Source: Phycisphaera sp.
Lineage (GTDB): Bacteria > Planctomycetota > Phycisphaerae > Phycisphaerales > UBA1924
Direction of reading: 5' to 3'
Assembly: GCA_020639255.1 (NCBI GenBank)
Contig: JACKGZ010000008.1
Location: forward strand, 62,001-126,000
Length of the DNA stretch: 64,000 bases
Numbering within the stretch: position 1 is the stretch's first letter; each line of letters begins with the position of its first letter. Below the pieces are notes generated by a model, which saw only the letters and a program-made list of their open reading frames with translations, made no database searches and was not told the DNA's origin. Position numbers and translations under genes: made by a program. Of the stretch, positions 8,336-17,985 are shown in pieces.

Positions 8336-11326
8336 ATGCGGATGAGGGCGGAACTGGTCTGGGGGCTCGGTCTGACGCTGCCGGCGCTGGCTCTGGGCCT
8401 CCTCGGCGTGGGCCAGAGCCCTGAATCGCTGGTTGCTGCCCCTATTTCCTTCACTCAGCCCGATTCGGACTGGAAAGCCGTTCGGCAGGTCATCGAGGAC
8501 CGCTGTCTCGAATGCCACGGCGGGCACGACCGCGAAAGCGGGCTCAGCTTCGCCGACCGGACCACGTTCACGCTGGGCGGCGCCCGCGGCCCGGTGGTCG
8601 AGGCGGAGAATCTCGAGGTGAGCAGGCTCCTGCACGTCATCGGGTATTCGGATCCGAACCTGGCGATGCCGCCGGCGGGGCAGTTGCCCGAAGACGAATA
8701 CAAGCTTCTCGAAGAATGGATTCTTGCCGGCGCGCCCTGGCCCGAGGGCGAGGCGGGCGTGCTCGCGGACGCGTCGCGTCATCCGATCAAGCGGCGCACG
8801 ATCGACACGGACTCGGAATGGTGGGCGTATCAGCCCTTGACCAAGCCCGAGGTGCCCAGCGTTGCCGACAGCGTCTGGAACGCGCACCCGATCGACGCGT
8901 TCGTGCGCGCCAAGCTGGAAGACAAGGGCTTTGCGCCCGTCGGGCTCGCAACGCCGGAGGAACTCATCCGCCGGGCGACGTTTGATCTGATCGGGCTGCC
9001 CCCGACGCCAGAAGAGGTGCGAGAGTTCTCGGCCGCGTATGAAGAGGACGCGGACGGGGCGTGGAGTGCGCTCATCGAGCGCCTCCTCGCATCTCCTTCC
9101 TACGGCGAGAACTGGGCGCGCCACTGGCTCGACCAGGTGCGCTTCGCCGAGACGAACGGCTACGAGACCGACGGCAAGAAGACCAACATCTGGCGGTACC
9201 GCGACTGGGTGATCCGCGCGTTCAACGACGACATGCCGTATGACCGCTTCCTGATGGAGCAGCTGGCGGGCGACGAGCTGCTCGAACTGGCGCGTGATCC
9301 GGATGCGAGCGAGGCGTCGCTCATCGCGACGGGGTATTACCGTCTCGGCGTGTGGGACGACGGGCCCGCCGATGCGGTGCAGGCCAAGGCCGACGAACTG
9401 GCCGACATCGTCGATACGACCGGGCAGGTGGCGCTGGGCATGACGCTCGGGTGCGCCCGCTGCCACGACCACAAGGCCGACCCGATCACGCAGAAGGACT
9501 ACTACGCGTTCACGGCGTTCTTCAACAACATCGTCGGATTCGGTGGCGAGGGCGACACGAAATCCGGCGGCGGCACGACGCGCCTGGTCGCCGACGAGCC
9601 CACCGAGGGACAGTACACAAAGGACGAACTCGAAATCCGGATCGACAAGCTCCGCTCGACCCTGTCGGCCTATGCCAGTCAGCTCGCCTGGCCCGAAGCA
9701 CCGAGCGAGACGATCCTGCCCGATGCGCGCGCAGGCGGCGCCACGTGGAAGTACCACGAGGGCGAGCCGCCCGCCGACTGGCACCTCCAGGCATTCGACG
9801 ACGCGGAGTGGAAAGAGGCCAGGGGCGGCTTCGGCACCAAGGGCACACCCGGCGCGGTCGTTGAGACCCAGTGGAAGTCGGAGCAGATCACCATCCGCGC
9901 GGACTTCGTGCTCGAAGCGATCCCTGACGGCGCGATCCTGTCGATCCACCACGACGAGGGCGCCGAGGTGTTCATCAACAACATCCACGTCGCCTCGCTC
10001 GATGGCTACACGACCCAGTACACCGACATCCAGCTCGATCGGCAGGCGATGAACGCATTGGTCGTCGGCTCGAACACGATCGCGATCACCTGCACGCAGA
10101 CGATCGGCGGGCAGTACATCGACGCGGGCCTCCGCTCGGGCTGGCTCGACCGGATCGGCTCCTACGCGGACCGCGTCTCGCTCGCATCCGACGAGCAGCT
10201 CGAAGCGGTCGGAGGACTCGACCTCAAGCCGACGGCTCGGGAGATCGAGCGCTTGCGCTCGCTGCCCGTGGCCGAGCCCTACGAAGCGCTCGTCGTCGTC
10301 GAGCGGGGCAACAAAGCGCCCGAGCAGCACGTGCTCGGGCGTGGGAGCGCGCACGCGCCGGGCGATGTCGTCGCGCCCGCGGTGCCCGCGGTGCTCAGGT
10401 GGGCGGGCGAGCCGGACCTCTCGGGCACGTGGTACGGCGCCAACACGACGGGACGGCGCCTAGCGCTGGCGAAGTGGCTCGTCAACGAGGGCAGCTTCGT
10501 GACGGCGCGCGTGATGGCCAACAGGCTCTGGCAGTTCCACTTCGGACGAGGGCTCTGCCGAAGCTCTGGCGACTTCGGACGCTTCGGCATGCTGCCCACG
10601 CACCCGGAGCTGATCGACTATCTCGCCGTGCGATTGATCGAGAACGGCTGGTCGATGAAGGCGATGCACCGCGAGATCATGATGAGCCGCTTCTACCGCA
10701 CCAGCTCCGTGCCGAGCGAAGACCTCGCGTCCCGCGACGGGAACAACGAGTGGTACGGGCGCACGGATGTGCGCAGGCTGACCGCCGAGCAGTACCGCGA
10801 CGCGGTGCTAACCGTCAGCGGGCTACGCACGGACACAATGTACGGCCCGAGCGTCTACCCGCCCATGCCGCGCGAGGTACTGGAAACCTCATCGCGCCCG
10901 GATCAGGCCTGGGGCACATCGACGCAAGAAGACGCAACCCGCCGGAGCGTGTACGTCTTTACGAAGCGTTCGCTGCGCGTGCCGATCTTGGAGAACCTCG
11001 ACCAGCCGAGCCCGGACACACCCTGCCCGGTGCGCTTCCCGACGAACGTGCCGACGCAGGCGCTGATCACGCTCAACAGCGACTTCATGAACGACGCTGC
11101 CGATGCCTTCGCCGGGCGCGTGCTGGGCGAGACAAGCTCGCTCGAAGAGGCGATCGGCGCGGCGATCGAGCTGGCCTTCAGCCGCGAAGCGACGGATGAC
11201 GAGCGCAGTGCTCTCGTCAACTTCGCGCAGGAACTGATGGACGAGAACGATCTCGACGAACGCGGCGCGATGCAGGTGTGCTGCCTGATGCTGATGAACA
11301 CGAACGAATTCATGTGGGTCGATTGA
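8336..11326 (+). CDS. PSCyt1-DUF1549-DUF1553 planctomycete cytochrome c family protein
   Basis: The ATG at 8336 follows GGAGGG nine bases upstream and begins a signal or anchor segment (ELVWGLGLTLPALALGLLGVGQ). A PSCyt1 heme motif CLECH is near residue 60 and a second CXXCH, CARCHDHKADP, near residue 380 at the end of the DUF1549 domain (WARHWLDQVRFAETNGYETDG). A galactose-binding-like insert (PPADWHLQAFDDAEWKEARG) occupies roughly residues 460-590. The C-terminal DUF1553 domain has the usual MANRLWQFHFGRGL and EIMMSRFYRTSS motifs. Such proteins are hugely expanded in planctomycetes and pair with DUF1501 proteins, as here. They are presumed periplasmic redox partners in polysaccharide breakdown, but the reaction is not established. 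Confidence 0.93.
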   Translation: MRMRAELVWGLGLTLPALALGLLGVGQSPESLVAAPISFTQPDSDWKAVRQVIEDRCLECHGGHDRESGLSFADRTTFTLGGARGPVVEAENLEVSRLLHVIGYSDPNLAMPPAGQLPEDEYKLLEEWILAGAPWPEGEAGVLADASRHPIKRRTIDTDSEWWAYQPLTKPEVPSVADSVWNAHPIDAFVRAKLEDKGFAPVGLATPEELIRRATFDLIGLPPTPEEVREFSAAYEEDADGAWSALIERLLASPSYGENWARHWLDQVRFAETNGYETDGKKTNIWRYRDWVIRAFNDDMPYDRFLMEQLAGDELLELARDPDASEASLIATGYYRLGVWDDGPADAVQAKADELADIVDTTGQVALGMTLGCARCHDHKADPITQKDYYAFTAFFNNIVGFGGEGDTKSGGGTTRLVADEPTEGQYTKDELEIRIDKLRSTLSAYASQLAWPEAPSETILPDARAGGATWKYHEGEPPADWHLQAFDDAEWKEARGGFGTKGTPGAVVETQWKSEQITIRADFVLEAIPDGAILSIHHDEGAEVFINNIHVASLDGYTTQYTDIQLDRQAMNALVVGSNTIAITCTQTIGGQYIDAGLRSGWLDRIGSYADRVSLASDEQLEAVGGLDLKPTAREIERLRSLPVAEPYEALVVVERGNKAPEQHVLGRGSAHAPGDVVAPAVPAVLRWAGEPDLSGTWYGANTTGRRLALAKWLVNEGSFVTARVMANRLWQFHFGRGLCRSSGDFGRFGMLPTHPELIDYLAVRLIENGWSMKAMHREIMMSRFYRTSSVPSEDLASRDGNNEWYGRTDVRRLTAEQYRDAVLTVSGLRTDTMYGPSVYPPMPREVLETSSRPDQAWGTSTQEDATRRSVYVFTKRSLRVPILENLDQPSPDTPCPVRFPTNVPTQALITLNSDFMNDAADAFAGRVLGETSSLEEAIGAAIELAFSREATDDERSALVNFAQELMDENDLDERGAMQVCCLMLMNTNEFMWVD

Positions 11327-11345
11327 GTTTGCGGGAAAACTGGCC

Positions 11346-12815
11346 ATGAGCGGACACAACGAGCATTTCTGCGGCAGGACACGCCGAGAGTTCCTCTGGG
11401 AGGCTGCGGGCGGCTTCACGTCGGTCGCACTGGCGGGCATGCTCGGCACGTCGTGGTTGGCGGGCCAGGCACGCGCCGCCGACGGCGTCTCGGCGAACCC
11501 GCTCGCGGGCGTCGACCCCAGGCGGTTCCTCACCCACGCGCCCAAGGCCAAGAGTGTCATCTTCCTCTTCATGTACGGCGGGCCAAGCCAGGTCGACACC
11601 TTCGACTACAAGCCCGACCTCTACAAGCACGACGGAAAGACGATCGACGTGCCGACGTTCGGCAGGCAAGGCAAACGCGCGGGCGGGCGCGTCGTCGGGC
11701 CCAAGTGGAAGTTCCGCCCTTACGGCGAGTGCGGCAAGATGGTGTCGGACCTCTTCCCGCACCTAGGCCAGTGCGTCGACGACATCGCGTTCATCCATTC
11801 GATGTACGCAGAAAGCCCGGTGCACGGCTCGGCGCTCTTAAACATGAACACCGGCCGGATCATCAGCGGGCACCCGAGCCTCGGCTCGTGGGTCAACTAC
11901 GGGCTTGGGTCGGTCAACGAGAACCTGCCGGGCTATGTCGTCATGCTCGACGAGACAGGCGGGCCGATCAACGGCGCGAAGAACTGGACGAGCGGCTTCA
12001 TGCCCGCCTCGCACCAGGGCGTGCAGCTGCGTTCCGAGGGCGTGCCGATCCTCGACCTCAACACGCCCGAGCACCTGCAGAACGGCGTGCAACGCAAGCT
12101 CCTCGACCGCCTGCGCCTGATGAACGAATCGCACGCGGCTAAGCGCGGCGGCAATCACGAGCTGCACTCGCGGATCAACCAGTTCGAGCTGGCCTACCGC
12201 ATGCAGTCGGCGGCGCCCGAGGCCGTGGAACTGGAGAAAGAATCGAAGGAAACGCTCGAGCTCTACGGCATTGACCGGAGTGAGACGCACAACTTCGGTA
12301 AGAAGTGCCTGATGGCGAGGAGGCTCGTCGAGCGGGGCGTGCGGTTCATCCAGGTCTACTCGGGCGGCGGGCACAACGACGACAACTGGGACGCGCACGG
12401 CGACCTCGTGCTCAACCACACACGCCATGCGGGTCGCACCGACCGCCCCGTCGCGGGTTTGCTCAAGGATCTCAAGCAGCGCGGGCTGCTCGACGAGACG
12501 CTCGTCGTCTGGGGCGGCGAGTTCGGACGCCAGCCTACCGCCGAGTACGCCAGCGGCACCGGACGCGACCACAACTCGTGGGGATTCACGATGTGGATGG
12601 CCGGCGGCGGTGTGAAGGGCGGCATCAGCATCGGGCAGACCGACGAGCTGGGCGCCAAAGCCGTGCAGGACCGCTTCCACGTCAAGAATCTGCACGCGAC
12701 GATCCTGCACCTCATGGGTATGGACCCCAACGGGCTAACCTACTTTTTCAACGGCCTCGACGAGAGCCTGGTCGGTGTTGAAGGCGCCGAGCCCATCAGG
12801 CAGATACTTGCATGA
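11346..12815 (+). CDS. DUF1501 family protein with Tat signal
   Basis: 489 residues. The N-terminus has a twin-arginine signal (TRREFLWEAAGGFTSVALAGML). The body is the DUF1501 fold of the alkaline phosphatase/sulfatase superfamily: VIFLFMYGGPSQVDTFDYKP, then the metal-site-like HNDDNWDAHGDLVLNH and VVWGGEFGRQPTAE...GRDHNSWGFTMW. It lies 19 bases after the DUF1549/DUF1553 gene and overlaps the next gene by four bases, so the trio is co-translated. The partner relation with the cytochrome protein is the rule in planctomycetes. Export through Tat implies a periplasmic, folded, cofactor-bearing enzyme. Substrate unknown. Confidence 0.92.
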   Translation: MSGHNEHFCGRTRREFLWEAAGGFTSVALAGMLGTSWLAGQARAADGVSANPLAGVDPRRFLTHAPKAKSVIFLFMYGGPSQVDTFDYKPDLYKHDGKTIDVPTFGRQGKRAGGRVVGPKWKFRPYGECGKMVSDLFPHLGQCVDDIAFIHSMYAESPVHGSALLNMNTGRIISGHPSLGSWVNYGLGSVNENLPGYVVMLDETGGPINGAKNWTSGFMPASHQGVQLRSEGVPILDLNTPEHLQNGVQRKLLDRLRLMNESHAAKRGGNHELHSRINQFELAYRMQSAAPEAVELEKESKETLELYGIDRSETHNFGKKCLMARRLVERGVRFIQVYSGGGHNDDNWDAHGDLVLNHTRHAGRTDRPVAGLLKDLKQRGLLDETLVVWGGEFGRQPTAEYASGTGRDHNSWGFTMWMAGGGVKGGISIGQTDELGAKAVQDRFHVKNLHATILHLMGMDPNGLTYFFNGLDESLVGVEGAEPIRQILA

Positions 12816-15082
12816 TGACAACGATCATGACAAGCACACTCGCCGAGACCGACTGGCTCATGTTCATCGGGCGGCTGCACCCTCTGGTCGTGCACATGCC
12901 CATCGGCATGCTCGCGGCGCTGGTCATCGTCGAGATGATGACCGTCTTCAAGAAGCCCGAGAAGATCACCGCGACGCGCAGGTTCCTCGTCTGGGCGACG
13001 GCGCTCTCGGCGATCACCGCGGCCGTCGCGGGCTGGTTCCTGGCGGGCGAGGGCGGCTACGCCGAGGACCTTCTCTTCTGGCATCGCTGGATCGGGATCG
13101 CGTTCGCGGTGGTGCTGTTCATCGGCGCGGTGATCGCCCTCACGCCCCGGTGGGCGTCGGTGCTTGTGCGGTTCGTCGTGCTCTCTTTGGCGCTCGGGCT
13201 CATGACCGTCGCCGGGCACATGGGCGGCACGATGACCCACGGCGAGACCTACCTCACACGCTACGCGCCGCCGTTCATCGCCAACCTCATCGGCCCGGGC
13301 GAAGCAGCCGACGCACCCGCCCCAGTCGAATCGAACGAAGCGGGCAGCGACGCGCAGATCGTTCTGGCGATGCTCGAAGCACGCTGCTACGAATGCCACG
13401 GCGCGAGCAAGCAGAAGGGCCGACTCCGGCTCGACACACCCGACGGCATCGCCACGGTCACCGTTGCGGGCGATCCGTCGAAGAGCGAGATGTTCCGGCG
13501 GATCTCGCTGCCGCAGGGCGACTTCGACATCATGCCCCCCGAGGGCGAGCCGATCGGCGACGCCGAGGTGCTGGCAGTGATGCGCTGGATCCGCGACGGC
13601 GCGGAGACGATGCCCACCCCGCCCCCGACAGTGCCCGCGCCGAATGCCGACACATCGCTGACCAGCGAGACGAGTGAACCGAGCACACCCGCTCCGAGCG
13701 AGTCCGAGATCATCGAGAGCGCGCGCACAGACTTTGGCGCATTCGTCACGGAACTTCCGGGCGACGAGCTGGTGGTTGATCTGTCGCTGGGTAGCGAGCC
13801 GCTGGATGTCGCCAAGTTCGCCGAGCTTGCTCCGATCGCGCCGCGCGTGGTCGATCTGTCGCTTGCTGGGCGCACGATCACGGGCGAGTTGGGCGAGATC
13901 ACGTTCGAGCGACTCGAACGGCTGAGGCTCGAACGCTCGAACGCAGACGACGCGTTTGTGAACGCGATGCTGGATCGGACGCCGAGACTCCGCAAGCTCA
14001 ACCTGCATTCGACGCCCGTGACGGACGGCGTGCTGGGCGCGATCGAGGCTTCGCCGGCGCTCGAACGCGTCGTGCTTTTCGAGACGGGCGTGACAGGCGC
14101 TGCGATCGAGTCGCTGCGAGCGCGTCGCCCGGAGCTTGTCATCGAGAAGGGCGAGGCGTTGGCCGATGCGTTCACGGTCAGCGGCGGGCCGAGGCTCATC
14201 CTCGCTGCCGACTACTCCACCAACCGCATCGCGCTCATGCGCGAGGTCGCACTCGGCGCACCGACCACCGTGTGGGAATTCGAGATCGACAACATCCACG
14301 ACCTGCACATCCTGCCGAACGGCAACATCCTCTTCCAGACCTCGTGGACACAGCTCGTCGAAGTCAACCCCGAGACGAACGAAACCGTCTGGTCGTACGA
14401 CGCGAGCACGATGAACCGCGAGAACGAGGGCGAACGCGTCGAGGTGCACGCGTTCGAGCGTCGGCCCGACGGCTCGACCATGATCGCCGAGAGCGGCCCC
14501 TCGCGGATCATCGAGGTTGACCACGATGGCAAGCTGCTTTCTGCGACCCCACTGACCGTCGACAATCCCGACCCCCACCATGACACGCGCCTCGTGCGCA
14601 CGACGCCCGAGGGCAACTACCTCGTCGCGCACGAGTTCGACGGCGTTGTCCGTGAGTACGACCGGGTCGGCAATGTCATCTGGGCGTACGACGTGCCCAC
14701 GAGCTGGACCGACCCGATCACCGGCGCACAGCACGAGGGCGAGGGCAACGCGCTTTTCTCAGCAGTCAGGCTCGACACCGGCAACACGCTCATCGGGACG
14801 GGCAACGGTCACGGCGTGATAGAGGTCAACCCGGAGGGCGAGATCGTCTGGAGCGTCGCGCAGAACGAGATCGAGGGCGTCACGCTCACGTGGGTCACAA
14901 CCGTGCAGAGGCTCAGCAATGGCAACACCGTGATCGGCAACTGCCACGCGGGCGAGGGCCAGCCGCAGATCATCGAGGTGACGCCCGAGAAAGAACTCGT
15001 CTGGAAGTTCTACGACTTCAAGCGTTTCGGCAACGCGCTCTCCAACAGCTTTGTCACCGAGGACACGCATGGCGGGCCCTGA
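12812..15082 (+). CDS. Fusion: DUF2231 membrane domain, cytochrome c, LRR-like and propeller domains
   Basis: The start overlaps the previous stop (ATGA). Residues ~15-150 form four membrane helices with FIGRLHPLVVHMPIGMLAAL, typical of DUF2231 modules. A PSCyt1-like heme motif CYECHGASKQKGRLRLDT is near residue 190. A leucine-rich-repeat-like stretch follows (ELVVDLSLGSEPLDVAKFAELAPIAPRVVDLSLAG, PRLRKLNLHSTPVTDGVLGAIEASPALERVVLFET) at about 310-440. The last ~310 residues are a beta-propeller resembling arylsulfotransferase/PQQ-like proteins (ETVWSYDAS, GNVIWAYDVP, GEIVWSVAQN, KELVWKFYDF). Likely a membrane-anchored redox component that works with the two upstream products. The enzymatic role of the propeller is uncertain. 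Confidence 0.85.
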   Translation: MMTTIMTSTLAETDWLMFIGRLHPLVVHMPIGMLAALVIVEMMTVFKKPEKITATRRFLVWATALSAITAAVAGWFLAGEGGYAEDLLFWHRWIGIAFAVVLFIGAVIALTPRWASVLVRFVVLSLALGLMTVAGHMGGTMTHGETYLTRYAPPFIANLIGPGEAADAPAPVESNEAGSDAQIVLAMLEARCYECHGASKQKGRLRLDTPDGIATVTVAGDPSKSEMFRRISLPQGDFDIMPPEGEPIGDAEVLAVMRWIRDGAETMPTPPPTVPAPNADTSLTSETSEPSTPAPSESEIIESARTDFGAFVTELPGDELVVDLSLGSEPLDVAKFAELAPIAPRVVDLSLAGRTITGELGEITFERLERLRLERSNADDAFVNAMLDRTPRLRKLNLHSTPVTDGVLGAIEASPALERVVLFETGVTGAAIESLRARRPELVIEKGEALADAFTVSGGPRLILAADYSTNRIALMREVALGAPTTVWEFEIDNIHDLHILPNGNILFQTSWTQLVEVNPETNETVWSYDASTMNRENEGERVEVHAFERRPDGSTMIAESGPSRIIEVDHDGKLLSATPLTVDNPDPHHDTRLVRTTPEGNYLVAHEFDGVVREYDRVGNVIWAYDVPTSWTDPITGAQHEGEGNALFSAVRLDTGNTLIGTGNGHGVIEVNPEGEIVWSVAQNEIEGVTLTWVTTVQRLSNGNTVIGNCHAGEGQPQIIEVTPEKELVWKFYDFKRFGNALSNSFVTEDTHGGP

Positions 15083-16133
15083 CGACCAAAATCCTCCGGC
15101 CCCGATCGGATGGGGCGTTGTCGGCCCGGGCGAGATCGCAAGCGTCTTTGCGCGCGCCCTGGCCCGCAGCGGCGCGGGCGCGATCCGGGGTGTCTTTGGG
15201 CGCACCACCGCAACGGCCGAGCGCTTTGCGCAGACATTCGGCGGCGATGTGGCCCCGTCTCTCGATGAGCTGCTCGCGATGGAAGGCGTCGATGCGGTCT
15301 ACATCGCCACGCCCCACCCGATGCACGCCGAGGCGGCGCATGCGGCGCTCGACGCGGGCATGGCCGTGCTCTGCGAGAAGCCTATGACCACCAGTGCTCA
15401 GGCGACCGGTGCGCTGCTCGAGCACTCGCGCACTTGCGACGTGCCACTGGTCGAGGCGTGGATGTACCGCACGCACCCGCAGATCGCGCGGGCCATCGAG
15501 CTCGTCACGAACGGCGCGATCGGACGCATCCGGCGCATCGACGCGGGCTTCGGCGTGGCGTGCGAGGACCAGACGCCCGAGCGGCTCCGCTCGCCCGAGC
15601 TCGGCGGGGGCGTGATCTACGACATCGGGGGCTACCCGCTCTCGGCTGTCACGATGCTCGCTCGTGCCATCGGGCACGGCTTCGACGCGATCGCGATCGA
15701 CAGCGCCGAGGGCAGTCTCATCGATACGGGCGTCGAGATCGACACCGAGGCTTCGCTCACGATCGCCGGCGAGATCCCGGTCCGTGTGTCCTGCTCGTTC
15801 CGCAGGCCGCTCGGTCTATTCGTCGAGGTGACCGGTGACGCCGGCACGATCACGCTGCCCTCTGCGTTCCTGCCGGGCGGCGACCGCGAAGGCACACGGG
15901 GCGAAGTCGCAATCACAAACAAAGTGGGCGATCGCGTCTCAGAGTTCCCTTTGTCCGAGCACTGCTGCTACTCGATGGAGGCTGTCGAAGTCGCAAGGCT
16001 CGTCGAGACGCGCGAAGTCCAACCCGCCTGGCCGATGGTGGCCCACGACGAGAGCCTCGCGATCGCCTCGCTCATCGACGCGTGGCGAGGCCGGGTGCTC
16101 GGGCAGGATCGGCTCATTCAAAGTCAGGCATAG
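15069..16133 (+). CDS. Gfo/Idh/MocA family NAD(P)-dependent oxidoreductase
   Basis: 354 residues. The ATG at 15069 follows GAGGA at a six-base spacing and overlaps the upstream gene by 14 bases. The N-terminal Rossmann fold has GVVGPGEIASVFARAL, and the hallmark EKP appears in VLCEKPMTTS. The C-terminal domain has EAWMYRTHPQIARA and the metal/substrate segment GGGVIYDIGGYPLSAV. Members oxidise or reduce sugars, inositols and related polyols at a single hydroxyl. With the neighbouring symporter and the XylR-like regulator this points to cytosolic catabolism of an imported sugar or polyol. The exact substrate cannot be read from the sequence. Confidence 0.92.
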   Translation: MAGPDDQNPPAPIGWGVVGPGEIASVFARALARSGAGAIRGVFGRTTATAERFAQTFGGDVAPSLDELLAMEGVDAVYIATPHPMHAEAAHAALDAGMAVLCEKPMTTSAQATGALLEHSRTCDVPLVEAWMYRTHPQIARAIELVTNGAIGRIRRIDAGFGVACEDQTPERLRSPELGGGVIYDIGGYPLSAVTMLARAIGHGFDAIAIDSAEGSLIDTGVEIDTEASLTIAGEIPVRVSCSFRRPLGLFVEVTGDAGTITLPSAFLPGGDREGTRGEVAITNKVGDRVSEFPLSEHCCYSMEAVEVARLVETREVQPAWPMVAHDESLAIASLIDAWRGRVLGQDRLIQSQA

Positions 16134-16148
16134 CACGGGGGTTTATTC

Positions 16149-17813
16149 ATGCTCGCGACGATCGATGTGGTCATACTGATGCTCTCGCTTGTCGTCGTCG
16201 CGGTTGTCTCGATTGTGGCGTCGCGTGGCGAACGCTCGCGCGACGACTACTTCCTCGCGGGCCGAAAGCTCACGTGGTGGCTGATCGGCATCTCGCTCAT
16301 CGCGTCGAACATCTCGACCGAGCACTTTGTCGGGATGACGGGCGGCGCTGCCCGCAACGGCATCGCCATCGCGGGCTATGAGTGGGTCGCCGCGGTGGCG
16401 CTCGTCTTCGTCGCGTGGTGGATCCTGCCCGTCATGCTGCTCGCGGGCATCTACACCATGCCCGAGTTTCTCGAGTACCGCTTCGACCGCACGACACGAT
16501 CGATCATGGCGGCGCTTATGGTCGTGTTCTTCGTGCTGACCGTACTCGCCACGGTGCTCTTTGCGGGCTCGACCTTCCTCTCGAGTGTGCTTGATCTGCC
16601 GGGCTACCTGCAGCGGGCGCACGGCATGAGCGCCGAGTCGGCCGACACGCTCGCGTTCAACATCGGCGTCTGGGGCATCGGTATCGCGGCCGGCGTGTAC
16701 ACGGTGTTCGGCGGCCTGAAAGCGGTCGTGTGGTCCGACCTCATCCAGGGGCTCGGGCTGCTGCTCGGCGGGGCGGCCGTGTCTGTGCTGGCGCTGATCG
16801 AACTCGGCGGCGGGCAGGGGCTTGCCCACGGTTGGCAGAGCTTTGTCGAGGGCCAGGGCGACAAGATGAGCCTCATCCGCCCGTGGGACGACCCCGACCT
16901 GCCCGGGCTCGCGCTCGTGTCGGGCATCTGGATCCCCGTGCTTTTCTATTGGGGGCTCAATCAGTTCATCACGCAGCGCACGCTCGGCGCCGGCTCGCTC
17001 AAGGAAGGACAGAAAGGCGTCCTCTTCGCCGCGGGCATCAAGCTGATTCTGCCCATGCTCATCGTGATCCCCGGGATGATGGCGGTGCAGATCCTGGGCG
17101 AGAAGCTCGACCCATCACAGATGGACAAGGCCTATCCGATGCTCATGAAGGAGCTGCTGCCGGTGGGCGCGCTGGGCCTCATGATCGCCGCCGTTGCGGG
17201 TTCGATCATGAGCACGTTCAACTCGGGGCTGAACTCCGCGGCGACCGTATTCACGCTCGACCTCTGGTCCGTGTATGTCCGCCGAGACATGACCGAGAAG
17301 CAGTACGTGGCGTGCGGCCGGAACGTGACGGCGATCCTGGCGATCGCGGCCTGTCTCTGGGCGCCGGCCATCCGCTCGTTCGACGGCGTCTTCGGGTATA
17401 TCCAGGAATTCTGGGGCTTCGTCTCGGCGCCCACGGCGGCCGTCTTCTTCGCGGGACTGCTGATGCGCCGTGTGCCCGCGGCTGCGGCGCGCACGGCATT
17501 CATCGCCGGCCCGCTCTTCTACCTGGCGAGCCGATCGCCATCGTGGATCTGGAACGAATCCAACGCAATCAAAGCCGGCGGCTTGGTGGAGGCGCTCTGG
17601 AGATACTCTTCGCTGAGCTTCCTCTATCACATGTTCATCCTGTTCGTGTTGCTCGTCGGCATGATGGGCCTCTGGGGCATGATGAAACCGCTGCCCGAGG
17701 CCGCGATGCTGCCCGATCGGCCCAAGATCGATATGCAGCGTTGGCGCGGGTCTCTCCCCGTCGGATTGGCGGTTATCGCGGTGACGGTCGCGATTTACAT
17801 TCTGTTGTGGTAA
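16149..17813 (+). CDS. Sodium:solute symporter (SSS/SGLT family)
   Basis: 554 residues with about 13-14 predicted membrane helices, the usual SSS size. The family signature region is present: RDDYFLAGRKLTWWLIGISLIASNISTEHFVGMTGGAARNGIAIAGYEW near the N-terminus, GVYTVFGGLKAVVWSDLIQGLGLLLGG around 180-205, and GLMIAAVAGSIMSTFNSGLNSAATVFTLDLW around 335-370. It is the last gene of the operon, 15 bases after the oxidoreductase. It probably imports the sugar or polyol on which the oxidoreductase acts, driven by the sodium gradient. Confidence 0.93.
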   Translation: MLATIDVVILMLSLVVVAVVSIVASRGERSRDDYFLAGRKLTWWLIGISLIASNISTEHFVGMTGGAARNGIAIAGYEWVAAVALVFVAWWILPVMLLAGIYTMPEFLEYRFDRTTRSIMAALMVVFFVLTVLATVLFAGSTFLSSVLDLPGYLQRAHGMSAESADTLAFNIGVWGIGIAAGVYTVFGGLKAVVWSDLIQGLGLLLGGAAVSVLALIELGGGQGLAHGWQSFVEGQGDKMSLIRPWDDPDLPGLALVSGIWIPVLFYWGLNQFITQRTLGAGSLKEGQKGVLFAAGIKLILPMLIVIPGMMAVQILGEKLDPSQMDKAYPMLMKELLPVGALGLMIAAVAGSIMSTFNSGLNSAATVFTLDLWSVYVRRDMTEKQYVACGRNVTAILAIAACLWAPAIRSFDGVFGYIQEFWGFVSAPTAAVFFAGLLMRRVPAAAARTAFIAGPLFYLASRSPSWIWNESNAIKAGGLVEALWRYSSLSFLYHMFILFVLLVGMMGLWGMMKPLPEAAMLPDRPKIDMQRWRGSLPVGLAVIAVTVAIYILLW

Positions 17814-17985
17814 TCCACGCACCCACCGATCTCGGGTACCAGCTCTACCTCATATTGGTGTAGATTGTTCACACCCAATGTCGAGTTTCCTGTTCTGAAT
17901 CAACAGGTTCAAGATCCCCCCCTCTGCTGACGACCGATAGTCCTGAGCCGAAAGGCCCACGGCTCTCACGAGGTCACGAGCGGGT
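17814..17985 (+). promoter_or_regulatory. Leader of the hybrid kinase gene
   Basis: A 172-base gap without a gene. A six-pair hairpin CCTGTT...AACAGG lies near 17890-17908, with no T-tract. A second one (GAGCCG...CGGCTC) lies near 17945-17967, just upstream of the kinase start. I see no clear promoter consensus. Confidence 0.3.

Noticed and set aside
8294..10354. Long minus-strand frame opposite the DUF1549/DUF1553 gene
   Set aside because: Low-complexity Arg/Asp/Val-rich translation. The plus strand carries the recognisable heme and DUF motifs.
12740..14734. Long minus-strand frame opposite the DUF2231-cytochrome fusion
   Set aside because: No recognisable motif and Arg/His-rich. It is the antisense of a well-supported gene.
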